A stretch of 64,000 nucleotides of DNA, from the NCBI GenBank assembly GCA_004369085.1, contig ML210277.1, positions 22,803-86,802 on the forward strand. The letters run 5' to 3'. Both the position numbers and the translations under genes were made by a program. Source of the DNA: Coprinopsis marcescibilis (taxonomy: Eukaryota > Basidiomycota > Agaricomycetes > Agaricales > Psathyrellaceae). Shown in pieces: positions 49,721-61,959 of this stretch. The first letter of the stretch is position 1; the number at the start of each line of letters is the position of its first letter. The notes under the pieces were generated by a model. The model was given only the letters and a program-made list of their open reading frames with translations, did not search any database and was not told the DNA's origin.

Positions 49721-51679
49721 ATGTTTCGCTTTCCACTTACAGGATTCTTGATTAACACCCTACTACTCTGCGTACTTGGTATACCAAGGATATTTCGCGA
49801 AGGAAAATGGCTCTATGAAGAGGATCGAGGACGTGATCATCGGTTCTACATCAAGGGAATTGCATACCAACGACAAGGTCAGTACATCCGCTGTGTTGAG
49901 GTCACTCTTACTGACAGCGGTAAAGCAAGCCCAAATGTTGCATTTAACGAGGCTCAGATCTTCCACGACCCATTGGCAGATCCAGACGCATGTAGACGGG
50001 ATCTACCTCATTTCTCAAGTGCTTCTATCAACACACTTCGCGTTTACCATATCAACTCGTCTCTCAACCACGACGAATGCATGGAGATGTTTTCTGAGGC
50101 AAACATATACGTAATGTAAGTGTCTAGTTTAACTTCAAGGATTTACTTTATACTAATGAAAGTTATTCCCAGTCTCGATTTGAGTATCCCCCGTACCGGA
50201 TCCATCGTTGATGGCACAACTCCTTGGTCCACCAGCATTATGGATATGTACTTCTCGACCATTGATGCATTTGAGAAATACGACAACATTCTCGCTTATA
50301 ATGTCGGGGACTCTACCGTCGATTACAAGAACTATACAACCTTTGAAGCGGTACCATATTTGAAGGCGGCAGTCTGGGATATCAAAACTCATCTGTGAGT
50401 TAAAGAGTGCTCATCCTATGTCACTGCTAATGTGTTTCTGGGCTACCTAGGAGAGCAATCAATTCCACAAAGCTTGTGGGGTACGCTGCAAAAGCAATAA
50501 ATTTCACCAACTTTCGCGTGCCGGGGGTTTATGAATTTCTAACGCATACTGCTCCTGATCGGCAGAGGGATTTGGCCGACTATCTTTCCTGCGGTGATGA
50601 GCCAAATGCCATCGATCTTTACGGTCTAAATGACTAGTGCGATTCTCTGATACTAAACCCCTGGTTATATTATTGCTAACTCTCATTCTTTGTAGTTCAT
50701 GGTGTCCGATGTACGGAAACACAATGACCAAGTCCCGATATGAAGAGATCTTTGCTCAGTTCTCTTCCTACAACAGGCCCATATACTTTAGTGAGTTTGG
50801 GTGCGTTTATGATGGAGACAGAAGATACCCCCGAGTCTGGGACGAGGTAGACGCCTTGTTCACAAACATGACCTTGATCATGTCGGGAGGCATCGCCTTC
50901 AGCTACTTCCCTACTCTCGTTGATCAGCTGGAGTATGGAATGGTCAACGTCACCGAGGATGGCACGGCGATCAACGTAAGCGCGGAGTTTCTAGCGCTTG
51001 GAGAGCGCTACTCAGCGAACAATGGGCCAGATACGCCAAGTCCAAGTAATATCGGAAGTGACGACCCAGTACAATGCAATGCGACGTCTGGGCTGTATGT
51101 CAACTCCGACCTCGAGACACTACCCGACACACCTAATGCAGAACATTGCGACTGCTTGCAAAATGCGCTGAGCTGCCAAGTCAGCCCTGCAGTTGCCGAA
51201 GAAATAGAAACTGTTGCTCCATTAATCACAACCGTCTGCCGGCAGCTTTTAGGCAGCGGCGGTGACTGCTCGAGCATATTTGGGAACAGAACTAGTGGGG
51301 AATATGGACGCGTGGTTGGGTGCTCGCCAGGTACGTCAGATTCGTTCGTGCCTCATACTTTTGTCATACTGATGCGGATCCCATTTCATTTTTAGGAACC
51401 AGACTTTCGTATGCTATGAGCCAGCTGTACGAGCTGCGGGAAAAGGATCCCACCTTCTGCGACTTTGAAGGGAACGCCGGAGTTAATATTGGTGCCCTTT
51501 CAGCTGGCACGGCCGAAGAATCGTTGCGCTCGTGTTTTGGTTTGCAAGGATTATCGAATAGCAGTGCCGGGCCTCCTGGACCCGTCGATGAAACTAGCGA
51601 TACAAGTTTCAACGTCCTTCTGACCTGGCCTAGCAAGTTATCCCTTCTGGGCGGACTAATTGTTATGGGCGGCTTATAG
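49721..51679 (+). CDS. GH72-family protein copy E, acid/base Glu missing
   Basis: Six exons (157, 190, 222, 186, 635 and 284 nt) sum to 1674 nt, an uninterrupted 557-residue protein. The order is signal peptide, GH72 barrel, X8/CBM43 and a hydrophobic C-terminal (GPI-type) signal ending LIVMGGL. FYIKGIAYQ, SSLNHDEC and the nucleophile Glu (IYFSEFGC) are kept. The acid/base motif that reads NVGNEV in copies A and C is NVGDSTVD: Asn-Glu is replaced by Asp-Ser at 50309-50314. Trp of VWSGG is Met (LIMSGGIAFSYFP). A longer exon 4 inserts residues around NFRVPGVYEFLTHTAPD. Transglycosylation is therefore unlikely. A glucan-binding or structural role is possible, supported by the intact frame and X8 cysteines. 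It is a dispersed paralogue, on the opposite strand to the array. Confidence 0.9.
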
Positions 51680-53062
51680 TAGTAGCTGAGAATTTAAATT
51701 TGCCAGTGATATCATTCCAGCATGGCTCCACCGTGGGGAGACGGTTTGTGAACAATTGAAAAAGCTGGCTTATGTATTTTGTAATGGAAGTACATCTCTG
51801 TTTTGGCTCTCTGAGTCCCCTCTAAAGCAACTGGTGGTTTCCGGCATACACGGAAAGGCGTGTATGAGATATTTTGTGCAGCACGGACTAGGTTCATAAA
51901 TCATAGTAATGACAGACCGAGGTCCACAAGTGTATTGAGAACAGACTTCATCTCGCCGATGATCCTTTCGTCTTCTTCAAGTACGGTTGCGCGGATGAGT
52001 GACTCGGAGATGCCCTTGTGATTCGTAAAGTAGGCGGGGGACACAGATCACCAAAATTCGGTCTCGTCGGTGTAGGTGGGGGTGGCATCAGCGTCAGAGA
52101 CCGTGCTCCAGGGCTGGATCCTGCTGGCTGTGTCAGCTGAAGATTGGACTCCTTCAACGGGCTTGGAGGAGGTGAAGGGAGGGAGCATGGTATGGGGGAA
52201 GAAGGTGCCGATGATCTTGACTCCATTGGTCACAGCGATGAGAGGCGAGAAAGGCGCAGTTGTAATTTCAGGTTGGTTACTAGTGCTTCAAGGCTCGGGC
52301 AATATGGCAAGCGTCAGTACTTCAGTTCTGATCACTGGGCATGGGGTGAGTGTGTTGTCGTTCGCTGAGATATCTCAGTGGTAGTATTTATACTACCCCC
52401 CAAGTCCCGAGTACCCTGGCCTAGCCAGCATGCACCACCTGTCATTCGCTCTTGTTACAGTTCATATAACGTGCTAATTGTCTTGCTACTCAGTTAGTAA
52501 ACAACCACACCTACCATACTCGAAACTCAGCGAACATATAGCATGGAAACAAGAGATAAAAACAAATAAATGACAGGCGAAGAGAGTGTCTAGTTGCGGA
52601 TAGCATGAGAGGCACGAAGGAAACAAGAGCCTAGGGGCAGCATTGTTGTTGTTCTTCGCGCATATATGTTGTGTACCTTGTTCCCCAGTTATGATGCTTG
52701 GTTGATTCTCTGATGGGTGCAGTGCAGTTAACCCTTCCCATGATCATCTGTCATCTATGATCCTGTATACGTGCTCCCCAGACAATTGAAGGAGAGTCGA
52801 AATCCACAGGAAGCTCCTCGAGCTTTTGAACGGAGAATGCGCCCAATTACACTTTGAGTACACTCGTTTGTCCAGAAAGGGAGGCGTGTTTGTGAGTGTT
52901 GTCATGCTGCGTGTGGAATATATATGCCTGCATGAGCTGTTGTCTAGGATGCGATAATATACAATGCCTTGAGATTAGTCCGACAATAAGCGTCTCTTAT
53001 GAAAAATCGTCCATTTATCGACCCCCGTGCGTGCTTTCGGACCCTCCGAGGATACCGCGATT
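51680..53062. other. Intergenic with a broken minus-strand frame
   Basis: On the minus strand a readable frame (VTNGVKIIGTFFPHTMLPP to PTYTDETEFW) meets TGA at 52048-52050. It then stays open to 51901 (YFTNHKGISESLIRATVLEE, ending LVDLGLSLL). This could be a decayed or misassembled gene of unknown family. Nothing else is seen. Confidence 0.3.
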
Positions 53063-54452
53063 TTACCCACCGAGGGATTCTGGGGGATTGGTGGAAACGC
53101 GTGTGGTGAATTCGATGTCTCCATCCGTGAAATCTTCTGTTCTGGTTGCGTCTCGTCGTATGCGACCTACCCGGTTTATATTGATGAGGATGCGGTAGCC
53201 CTATATGTTCCAGTCAGATTTCGATGGATCGAGGGAGAGGATGAAGGGATCTAGATATTCACGCAAAAAGAAAAGGCAGCGTTAAGCCAGCCAAACAAAA
53301 TGCCAATGTATGCGTCCTTGGCCATGGTGTACAGAAAGGCTTCCGTCACCAGGATAACTGCAAAGAAAGAAAAGTATGGTGAACACAAATGTTGAAGATA
53401 TTTATTCAGAAAGGAATGACGCACGGAAAAGCAGAGTAAAAGCCCAGGTGCTATCCCGCATAATGATTTTGAGAATGGGGATCGTTCCCCATCCCGATTT
53501 GACTGCCCGAATGAATTTGCACGTCGTGATAACGAACAAATAAACCTGGAAGACTATGGGCACTCCACTTTTAACATCAATGGCGAAATCAAAGTTATGG
53601 AATGGACGTTTAGAACGTTAGGATGGGTAGAGCAAGGTGTCAGTCAGTCAGCTAAGCCGAATAAGGGAGTATCAAAGGGCGGAGCTTACGCAGCAATGAA
53701 GAACGTTGTGGGGGCGTAGAAGACACCACAGAACTGGTCATATCGAAGATGGGGCACTCCTAGCCCCAGACCCACGCTTGCGGTGATGAGCTCTGCGAAG
53801 TATAGAGACCATGTGAGGTATTTGATTCGGCGGTTTCCTGGGTAAAGGGCGAATACTGCGCGATAAAGGAGGCATGAGTGACCAGAAACCCCGAAAAAGG
53901 AGTAAAACGTACCTCTGAGAAGGAGGATGTAGTCTACAGCAGCGATGATAAGAATGGTGGCCAATGCTTGGTATGTATTCCAGATGTAGCAGTCGTGGTT
54001 GGAATATGTGAAGCGAGGCGTCCCGTAAAATTGGATGGAGCTGTTGCGCCGTGCGGCGGCGGCAGTCGCCAGTTGGTGAAATGTCGCATGAAGGCTAGAG
54101 AGACTGGAACCTCACATTAAGAACAGTATTGGGAAGTAACGGATGAAGAAGAAGTCGATTTTCGTAGCACCCCATGAGATCCTGAAGCGGTTCTTTCAGA
54201 ATTGCCATAGTTAAGGGATAAGGATAAGGTGACTGGGCTTACGGCCAAATGTATTTGACCTATTTGTATGCCGCGTTATCAGCAGTCGGCGGATTTCTAG
54301 CAGGTATGGGTTACGCACCTCGTCGTCAAAAGTAATAGCAACGTCGTATATCAAGAAAAACAGAGCAGCAACTGGAGCCGCTTTACCATGAGCATCGTTG
54401 CGCACACCCCAAGATTCATTCACTGACCAGTGCTGTATGTCACCGCTTGCAT
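53063..54452 (-). CDS. DUF6533-type seven-TM membrane protein
   Basis: Multi-exon gene typical of Agaricomycetes. It starts MQAVTYST, then after an intron AAPVAALFFLIYDVAITFDD. Next comes EVKYIWP, joined over an intron to ISWGATKIDFFFIRYFPIL. This is the conserved DUF6533 N-terminal signature: two helices, the first ending in an acidic 'tFDDEV', then a Trp and a basic patch. Further TM segments are LATILIIAAVDYILLL, YLTWSLYFAELITASVGLGL and FVITTCKFIRAV plus flanking residues. Then comes a helix near DAYIGILFGWLNAAFS. The cytosolic tail reads RILININRVGRIRRDATRT and ends ESLGG. Function of the family is unknown; topology resembles a small receptor. Some internal joins (53280-53700) are approximate. 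Confidence 0.75.
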
Positions 54453-55846
54453 CCCGAACAAATGGTCTTCAAGCTCTGCCGGGGTCGCTGGTAGTCCATA
54501 AAACCCATCTTGCAGCTGGCGTGCCAGTAGGGGACTGGAAAACGGTGTAGTTATCAGCGAACGGGCCTGCTTGTCGCGTCACACCCAACTTGGGGCCTCG
54601 CCAAACTCAACCGGACTCACTAGTTGACCATCGAAGCACCATAAGATTCGGGGTATAGCAATCAAGAAGAGAAGAAAGCGAAACAGTTCCGGACGGTGAG
54701 CATATGATGAAAACCCAAGGATTTGCAATTCAAGAGGCCAGCATGACCCAACATTGTATTCGGAGGCAGTAGTCACAATCCATGCTGGACATCAACTGGA
54801 CAAATAGTACTACCACTGGCAGCTACCGGCAGTGAGTGGTAGCAGGTGGTAGCAGGTACATAAGCACTGGCAAACACCGCTGAAGAAAGGATATCGAGAT
54901 GGTGGGATTATGTTCGTAGCCAGTAGTCAACGAATCACTGAAGAGGTTTAATCATATCGTCGTGTGAAACGAAGCGAGCGGATCTAGGTCTACCATGTAC
55001 ACTAGGTTGGTCGTTCTCCGAGGTGTTGCTATCAGCTTTGTGAGTCATTTGGCAATTCCACCAATCTTGAAAGAAAGTAATATGGGGTATAGAGTAACAT
55101 TGCCACGGTTGATACAGGTACAAAATGCAAGAGAAACAAGAGAGAGCTAAAGAGACGGGTGCAGCGCGCGAGTGCGCAGTTACGTGTATTTTATGTTACA
55201 ACTTGGAACCTGAGGTCCTAAACTACTTGTTGAAAGGGCTCTACCAAACAAATGACCGACAAAGCGAGAGTCTGGATGATCGCCGAATGATAACATGTAT
55301 CTACCTACGTTTATATGGTTTATAAGAGATAAAGGAAGGAAGGTCCGTCAGGAAGAGGGTAATGGATAGTGAGAGGAAGAGGAAGAGGAAGGGAGGGATT
55401 AAAGCATGGTGCATGGTGTAGTAGCCAGGGTGGTTAGGGTACGAAAATAGCGCAATGATACGAACTAGTACGGTGGATAAGAATAATGTGAAACGTCAAA
55501 AATGCAAAGATGTGATAAAAGAACGAAGAGCTTCCAAAGACCGTGCATCAACGGAAGTGGGAGAGGTGATGGGACCGAGATGGAACGAAAGGCACAATTT
55601 TTGGAGTGTCCATAGAATGTGGCGTAAGGGAAAGGAGTGTCGGCTAGGGCTTGAAGCCTGGTGATGCCATGGACGGCCGGGGAGAACCGAGAAACGTTGG
55701 AGCTGAACGAATGACGTAGAACGCAAAACAATCAAAGCGAAGCTTATGTGAGGAGTTATGCTTTGGGATAAACCAGAGGGATGGCGGGATAGAAGGAAAG
55801 AAGAGGTGATTCCTGCAGAGGAAACCGTAATGCCCACCGTAGAACC
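54453..55846. other. Intergenic, no confident gene
   Basis: Contains the promoter of the DUF6533 gene. Near 54820-54860 a short direct repeat (tggtagcaggt twice) occurs. Region 55350-55400 is purine-rich (gaggaag runs). Frames on both strands at 55450-55850 overlap and lack domains. Confidence 0.4.
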
Positions 55847-56811
55847 TCAAACTTCGTTCCTCTTGAGAATAGTCATCAGACCCGGAATTCCTTTGGCCTG
55901 GTCAAGAGCAACGGGTCGCCTGGGATCTGGCTTGCTGGAACGAGTCGCTGCGCCTGTGTAACGGATCTGAAATCAAGCGAACGTCAGTCATTTGCTTGGT
56001 TCATGTCCAGAAGAAGCAAATCGAAACGCAGGGAAGAGGACATACCTGAACACGATAGATGCCATGCTTGGGACCGCAAATTGTCGCCTGCCACCTATGA
56101 GTCATACACAGTCAGAACATTGCATGGCAACGGGAATTTTGAGAGAAAGACTCACTGCTCCTGTACGAGGGCGTTGGCCGGTATATGGAGGTTCTGAGAG
56201 ACATGCTCCATCAAAGATGACCTCGTAGCCCTAAGCAGAGTGACGAGGTTGACGCCACCAGCACACTCGAAAGTGTCCCAGTACTCGACAGGCAAGGGGT
56301 CGAAACCCTGTTCGATGGCTTCAGAGATTCCAGCGTGAGTCGAGGGCTCATCTCCAGATGAGAAGACGAGATGGTGAGGTTTGGCCTTGAGAGGCTTTGG
56401 TGATCTGGCATAAGGCCCACCGCTGAGCTTGCGGGCCTTGGAACGAATAGGAGAAGTAGGCGGGGACGAGATGACTGTTGGCGAACTGGAGTGACCATTG
56501 CCCAGAGATGCATAGGAACTTTCTTTTGCAACACTCGGTTTCGTTGGGGTCTTGGGTTCCTCGGTGTCTGCTTCTTCGGTTGCTGGCTCCTCGACGCCAT
56601 CCTTGCTCGGAGCTCGAACACCAGCTCTGAGCGAGAACCGGCGCAGACGAATAAACATGCTTGCCACGTCTGCGAACCGGAGCTTGGTTTTTGCAGGCGT
56701 AGACGTGTCGCGATCGGATGCTTCCTCTGCGGTCGACGACGCTGGGTGTGCGATGGTGGGTTTGTCGGTCTTGACACCTCCTGAACGAGTGCGCTGGCGG
56801 AAAATGGACAT
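55847..56811 (-). CDS. Unknown protein with disordered N terminus
   Basis: Three exons, all GT-AG with frame kept. The first, from MSIFRQRTRSGG, is rich in Ser, Thr, Pro, Lys and Glu (EEPATEEADTEEPKTPTKPS) and probably disordered. A folded-looking segment follows: AIEQGFDPLPVEYWDTFECA and LVTLLRATRSSLMEHVSQNL. It continues over the second exon (WQATICGPKHGIYRVQ) into the third, which ends GIPGLMTILKRNEV. I do not recognise a named domain. The compact conserved-looking C terminus after a phospho-site-rich leader suggests a regulatory protein, but that is inference. Confidence 0.65.
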
Positions 56812-59459
56812 GCTTTGAGGCTAGAGCGCAAGCTTCAGGGATCTTTAGGCGCAAAGAAGGGCAGGGTAATGGGGGGAATAAACAGAATTATGAGATGGCA
56901 GTCGGATGAAGCCTTTATCGTGGGGCCTGACGGTGTCGTTTCGAGTTAGCGCCGTCGGCGGAGCTTTTATGCGGCATTCCCCGAATCCGGACGCGGACTG
57001 GACCCTTTCCTATCAAGTATTCCATTTCGGACTTTTTACTACAATCTTCCTTTGTCTCCTGGGACCCCGCATTCAACGTGAGTCTCATTTCGACAAAGTT
57101 CACTCGTAGACCTCGTTTGTACTCTAGGATTAATCCTTCAACAAGACGAGCCCGGCTCCTTTGTCTTCCCGAGCTAAAAGAAATCTGGCCGGCAAGACGA
57201 TGATGGACAGGCGAGCTGGGCTTGACCAGGAACCCCGGGCCATCGATAGATATCAAATGAAGAAGGATGAAGCTCGAGCGCTGGTACATAGCGCCGCACT
57301 TCGCACTTCCTGAATCCTTGATGATCAGGGTCGGAGTATCAACTGTTCATATCCCTGCCCATGCCTTTCGCAATGGACCAGGAGATCACGTACCAAGGCG
57401 AGTACTTCACTAGATTTGTGCCAAGAGAGATTGGGTTACACGGAATGTCGATTCCTAAAAGAGCAAGCGAGCTCCAGAATAACCCGAGAAAACCGAACTG
57501 ACCGGGCCCTCCAAGAATAGTGGTCTTGAGGTCTTCCGTGGAAACCTCATCATCAGCATGATGGCGTTCGATTGAGTTTCTTGTGACGAACAGACACTCG
57601 TAATGATTTCTTGCACCAGCTCCATGGAACTTTATTTACTTAACAGAATCCTAAAAATGTCCCAATTGTTTTGCTTAGGGCCATTGCTTGGCCATTGCAA
57701 CGTACCTGCGTCTGTCCGTCACCAGGCTGTTACCTCGACAACACTCCCGCAAACAATATTTATTTTTGGGATGCCGGCGATAACGAAAGGAGCAACATTT
57801 CTCTCCATCGACTGGAGCCTGATGCCATTGAGTCGGACCTTGACACCACCCGAGTCCTGTATCTGGAGCAAGTGGTTCGCCAGCGAGGGTCCTTCACGAA
57901 AAGCTCGAAACAACCGCGGCTGGGGCCTTGGCAGCACTCGTACCCCTTTCTGAGCGAGGCAGACCCTTATCATAGTACCCTGCATCATCGTCATCATCAT
58001 CGAATCCTCGCTTGAATTTCCGTCGCGTTCTTATCTTGTTCTTGCCTTTCCCTCTGGGTCTGGAAGGAGTCTTCCCACACCACCATACTTCTTCCTGGAT
58101 CTCCAGGGGCTGCTTTAAGCTTGACGGGGCCCGTCCCTTTCCTCGAGAAACAATCCAAGCTCGGTGACTTTATTGGTGGGACTGCGATCCAGGTACACCC
58201 ACGTATAGATATGTGGGTACATGCATTAATGTGTTACGACATGCTTTGACCACGAGGTTGGAGCTCACCTAAAGTGTACAACGCTGCTTCTCAGGCCAGC
58301 CTGCGCAATCCTGCATTTTAAGTCCCGCTGTCCACCGAGAATAACGAACGACAAACAAGACTGTGATAGACCCTACACAAACGGTAGACTCAAGCATTGG
58401 CGAGTCAACATCTGCCAACAACCATGAAATAGGTGCGATTGCTCGACAAGTACGATCCACAATTTCTGGCTGGCCGTGCTTTCTGGAATCCGCGTTCGTC
58501 CCACATGTTGGCACCTCGATAATTGGTTTCTGGAATGTGACATATGTTCTTTGGAAAACCGCCGTGGCCCTAGACGCTTCTGTTAGTAGGCCAGCGAGAA
58601 GAGGGTGAGACCTGGTGAGACGAAAGGTATTCGAATCAGGCATTCCTCGATTTGGTCGCTTGACCCGGCTCTGGCCTGCTTCGGCTTGTGTTCTTCTCTT
58701 GGCAGTTTCCAAAGGTTCATACCATCAGCTTACGCTATCTTCGACGAAAATCATGTTCTGCATCACCTCCAATGGCAGCTTCCGAACGGGGCGACTTTGT
58801 GCTACGATCTCCATTCGCACGCAGCTTCAGAGGAAGACAGCTGCGGTTTGGACTATTGACTATCTTGAATTTACTCGTAGAGTTATCGACTTTTCTCTGG
58901 AATAGTACCGAATTGATTGGAAGGGTGCCGCGGGCGCTATCTGAGACACCGGGATCAAAAGCTCTTCGCCAACAAGGTTTCTGGGTTCTGACAAAGCCAA
59001 GTACTTTGTCTGGCAAATTCGTACCAAACTTGCGCCTTACAAAGACGTGTTCAGGTTTTGAGATTTCTAATCACCATTAGCCAAATTTACTGACGAGATA
59101 GTGCGATATGTATCGCAGGGTCCGAGTCGTACTGCAGGTGCACGTCAGTTTGTCCTGCCTTCTAGCTGGTGAATCGTGTTCGCATGTCCGGTGCAGCGCG
59201 TCTTATGGTGCGACATCGGGCCCGCTTGCTCACTAATCAGTAACAGAAAGGGACGCGTACCCACTTCTATATCTGTAATGTTTTTGGACCATTATTTCTT
59301 CGGTTAGTCATCGACGAAGCCTTGCAGTAAAGCGCTAGGGGTTGGCAAAGGTATAAAAGGGTCGAGCTATGAGCTATAGTCGACAGCAACTCGACTTCTA
59401 CATCCTCTCACAACACACCCAGCTTTCAAACAGCCAACCAGTTACCAGTACTATCAAAT
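56812..59459. other. Mostly gene-free, one orphan open exon
   Basis: On the minus strand 57339-57635 is open for about 98 codons without a usable ATG. It reads ECLFVTRNSIERHHADDEVS, then TTILGGPGQFGFLGLFWSS, and stops after KGMGRDMNS. It looks like a last exon of an unrecognised gene or a relic. Upstream minus-strand frames (57719-58000) may belong to it, but I could not join them. A TATA for the AKR gene lies at 59352. Confidence 0.3.
59352..59359 (+). promoter_or_regulatory. TATA box of the AKR gene
   Basis: tataaaag, 108 bp before ATG 59460. Confidence 0.6.
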
Positions 59460-60905
59460 ATGTCTATCGTTCCACCTCCCCCAACCCCCACCACCGCTCT
59501 TGGCCGCTACAGACAGCTTGCACCTTCTGCGGGCGTCCACGTTTCCCCTCTCCAGCTTGGTGCTGCCAACATTGGCGATAAGTGGCAGGATTTCGGATGG
59601 GGGAAAATGGACAAGGAGTCCAGCTTCAAGCTTCTCGACGCGTACTTCGACAAAGGCGGTAATTTCATTGATACAGCCAACTTTTAGTGAGTGTCTGTTC
59701 GCTAAGTCTCCCGACGGCAAGCTGACACCTCAACTTAGCCAAGACGAATCATCTGAGGAGTTCATTGGTGAATGGGCCGAGAAACGTGGCATTCGAGACC
59801 AGTTGTTCCTCGCGAGCAAAGTATGTTTCCTACGCACTTTCGTTTGGAGCGTTATCCTAAGCTTTCCTATTCAGTATACCATGAACTTTAAGCCTAGGGA
59901 TGACAAGGTCGTCCAGAAGGTTCTATTCGCAGGCAACGGAATCAAGACCATGAACTTGTCTTTCAATGCCACTCTCAAGAAGTTGCGCACTAACCACCTC
60001 GACTTGTTTTACATTCACTTCTGGGACTGGTCCGCCAGCATCGAAGAAGTTATGCACGGTCTCCACAACCTCGTTACGCAGGGCAAGATCTACTACTTGG
60101 TAAGCCGTTCGAAAAATATGCAGCTGCCACAAAAGCTGACCGGTTTCTCTTCAGGGTATCTCTGATACTCCGGCTTGGATCGTGTCATCTGCGAACCGAT
60201 ATGCGAGGGATCACGGTTTGACACCGTTCTCCGTCTACCAGGGCAACTGGAGCATCCTGGAGCGATCGTTCGAGCGTGATATCATTCCTATGGCTCGCCA
60301 CGAGGGCATGGCTCTTGCGCCCTGGGGAGTTTTGGGAAGCGGAAAGCTTCGTACGGATGCCGAAGAAGAGGCACGAATCAAGTCTGGCGAGAATGGACGC
60401 ATCTTTACTGGCCCTGAATGGCGCAGGAACGACGTTGAGAAGGCAACATCACATGCTCTTGAGAAGATCGCTAAAGAAGTCGGGGCCAAGTCTATCACTT
60501 CAGGTAAGCATCCTGCCCTCGCTGTCTTCAAGCATCTGACCAGGTTGGTTTTGGTGAAAAGTTGCGATCGCGTATGTCTTGCACAAGGCTCCGTTCGTCT
60601 TCCCGATCATCGGGGGTCGCAAGGTCGAGCACTTGGAACAGAACATCGAGGCCCTCGATATTGCGTTGACTGACGAGCACATCAAGGCTTTGGAGGCTGT
60701 TACTCCGTTTGATCCTGGATTCCCTCACAGCATGATTGTGAGTGGCATTTTCTTCATAACTGAGAACAAACATGAAACTTACATCTTCTTCAAGGGAAAC
60801 GGCGAGACGTTGTCCGGCTTCTTGTCAATGGCCGGTGTCACGGACAAGGTCTCCACCCTCGCTCCTATCCGCCCTGCTAAGCAAGGAACGTCCAACGCCA
60901 ACTAG
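59460..60905 (+). CDS. Aldo-keto reductase, aryl-alcohol dehydrogenase type
   Basis: Six exons (227, 82, 225, 349, 176 and 111 nt) sum to 1170 nt, 389 residues. It is a cytosolic NADP(H)-dependent reductase of the AAD group, which interconverts aryl or aliphatic aldehydes and alcohols. The catalytic tetrad is visible: Asp in [10 protein letters not shown], Tyr in [10 protein letters not shown] (split by intron 1), Lys in FLASKYTMNF and His in [10 protein letters not shown]. Cofactor-binding segments are [25 protein letters not shown] and [19 protein letters not shown]. The sequence is full-length and intact. In wood- and litter-decay fungi such enzymes accompany lignin-derived aromatics, but substrate and pathway here are inferred. 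It is the nearest gene to the pheromone-like ORF, 1.05 kb away. Confidence 0.93.
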
Positions 60906-61959
60906 AGCTAAGGCCTTGTTTCCGGGTTTTGTCATGTACATCATCATGCGCTTTTGATATTTTGTAATCTTCTGGTAACCTTTTCCGCAGCTGAATACAT
61001 ATGTTGTTGGCGCTATAGTGACAGGCCTGGTCCTGTCCGCAGTTATATCTGAGTGAACGTCCTCGAGGGTGTGTTTCCTACGCTTTCGAATGGAGGTACA
61101 GCCAGTGGAGCGATCATTTGTAATGTGGGCGCCTATCATAATCTTTATCGTTGTCTGCTAAAGTGAATGTATGTTGAAAACTGGAACCGTAGATTTCATT
61201 GTTGTTGTAAGCTCCAGGATCGCAAGGTATAAGAGGCGATCTTCCCTGTCGTAGTTGGACTATGCCGACAGGCCGTCTAAGCATGATTTCATCAGTCCTC
61301 TCCCTAAAACAGAGCTTTGATGGCACAACTCTCGATTTATTACGTCTCAGCCCATCAAACACATCTATCGTTCCTTCCTTTCCCTATAGTTGTCTATATG
61401 CTCAGCAGGCGAGCAGTGGGTGTGCCACTCAACCTCTCAAAGCCTCAGGCTTCCCGTATAAATCCTCACCGAAATATCTGGACCTTTGAACAATGACAAC
61501 ACGCTTATTCTTGCACTCGCCCGAATTACATGTGCATTTTTCAGACCTCGCTTTGAGACAGTGGGTACGTACACTGTCGGCGCATGGGCTCTGTACAGGT
61601 CCCACCGATGTCTGTTCCTTCAATTCAGTTTCCGGGATTAAAGACCGGAATATAATTGCTCGGACCTATCGGAGCTAAGAAAGGTACTACGACACAAAAG
61701 GCGTACGCTCCATCCATCTCCGACTTTTGTTCAAATTGTTCAGGAACCGACAAATTTGGTAATAGTCACTCATCTAACTGTCATAACGTCGAAGACTTAC
61801 CCACAACCTATCATATTATTGTTGTTCGGTCTTCAAGACAGTATACCGCTCTGTATAAAGGGTGCTGGACCTTCGGTCGTATTTCCTCAGAGACATCGAC
61901 TCTAAAGCTCTCCAAGTACCTTCTTCTTCCACACTTCTTCCTTCGCCAGAACGGATACT
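60906..61959. other. Spacer between AKR and pheromone-like gene
   Basis: No gene is seen. The right end holds the pheromone promoter. Frames of 60 to 100 codons here lack domains. Confidence 0.45.
61854..61860 (+). promoter_or_regulatory. TATA box of the pheromone-like gene
   Basis: tataaag, 106 bp upstream of ATG 61960, followed by a CT-rich run before the start codon. Spacing matches the neighbouring AKR gene (108 bp). Confidence 0.6.
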
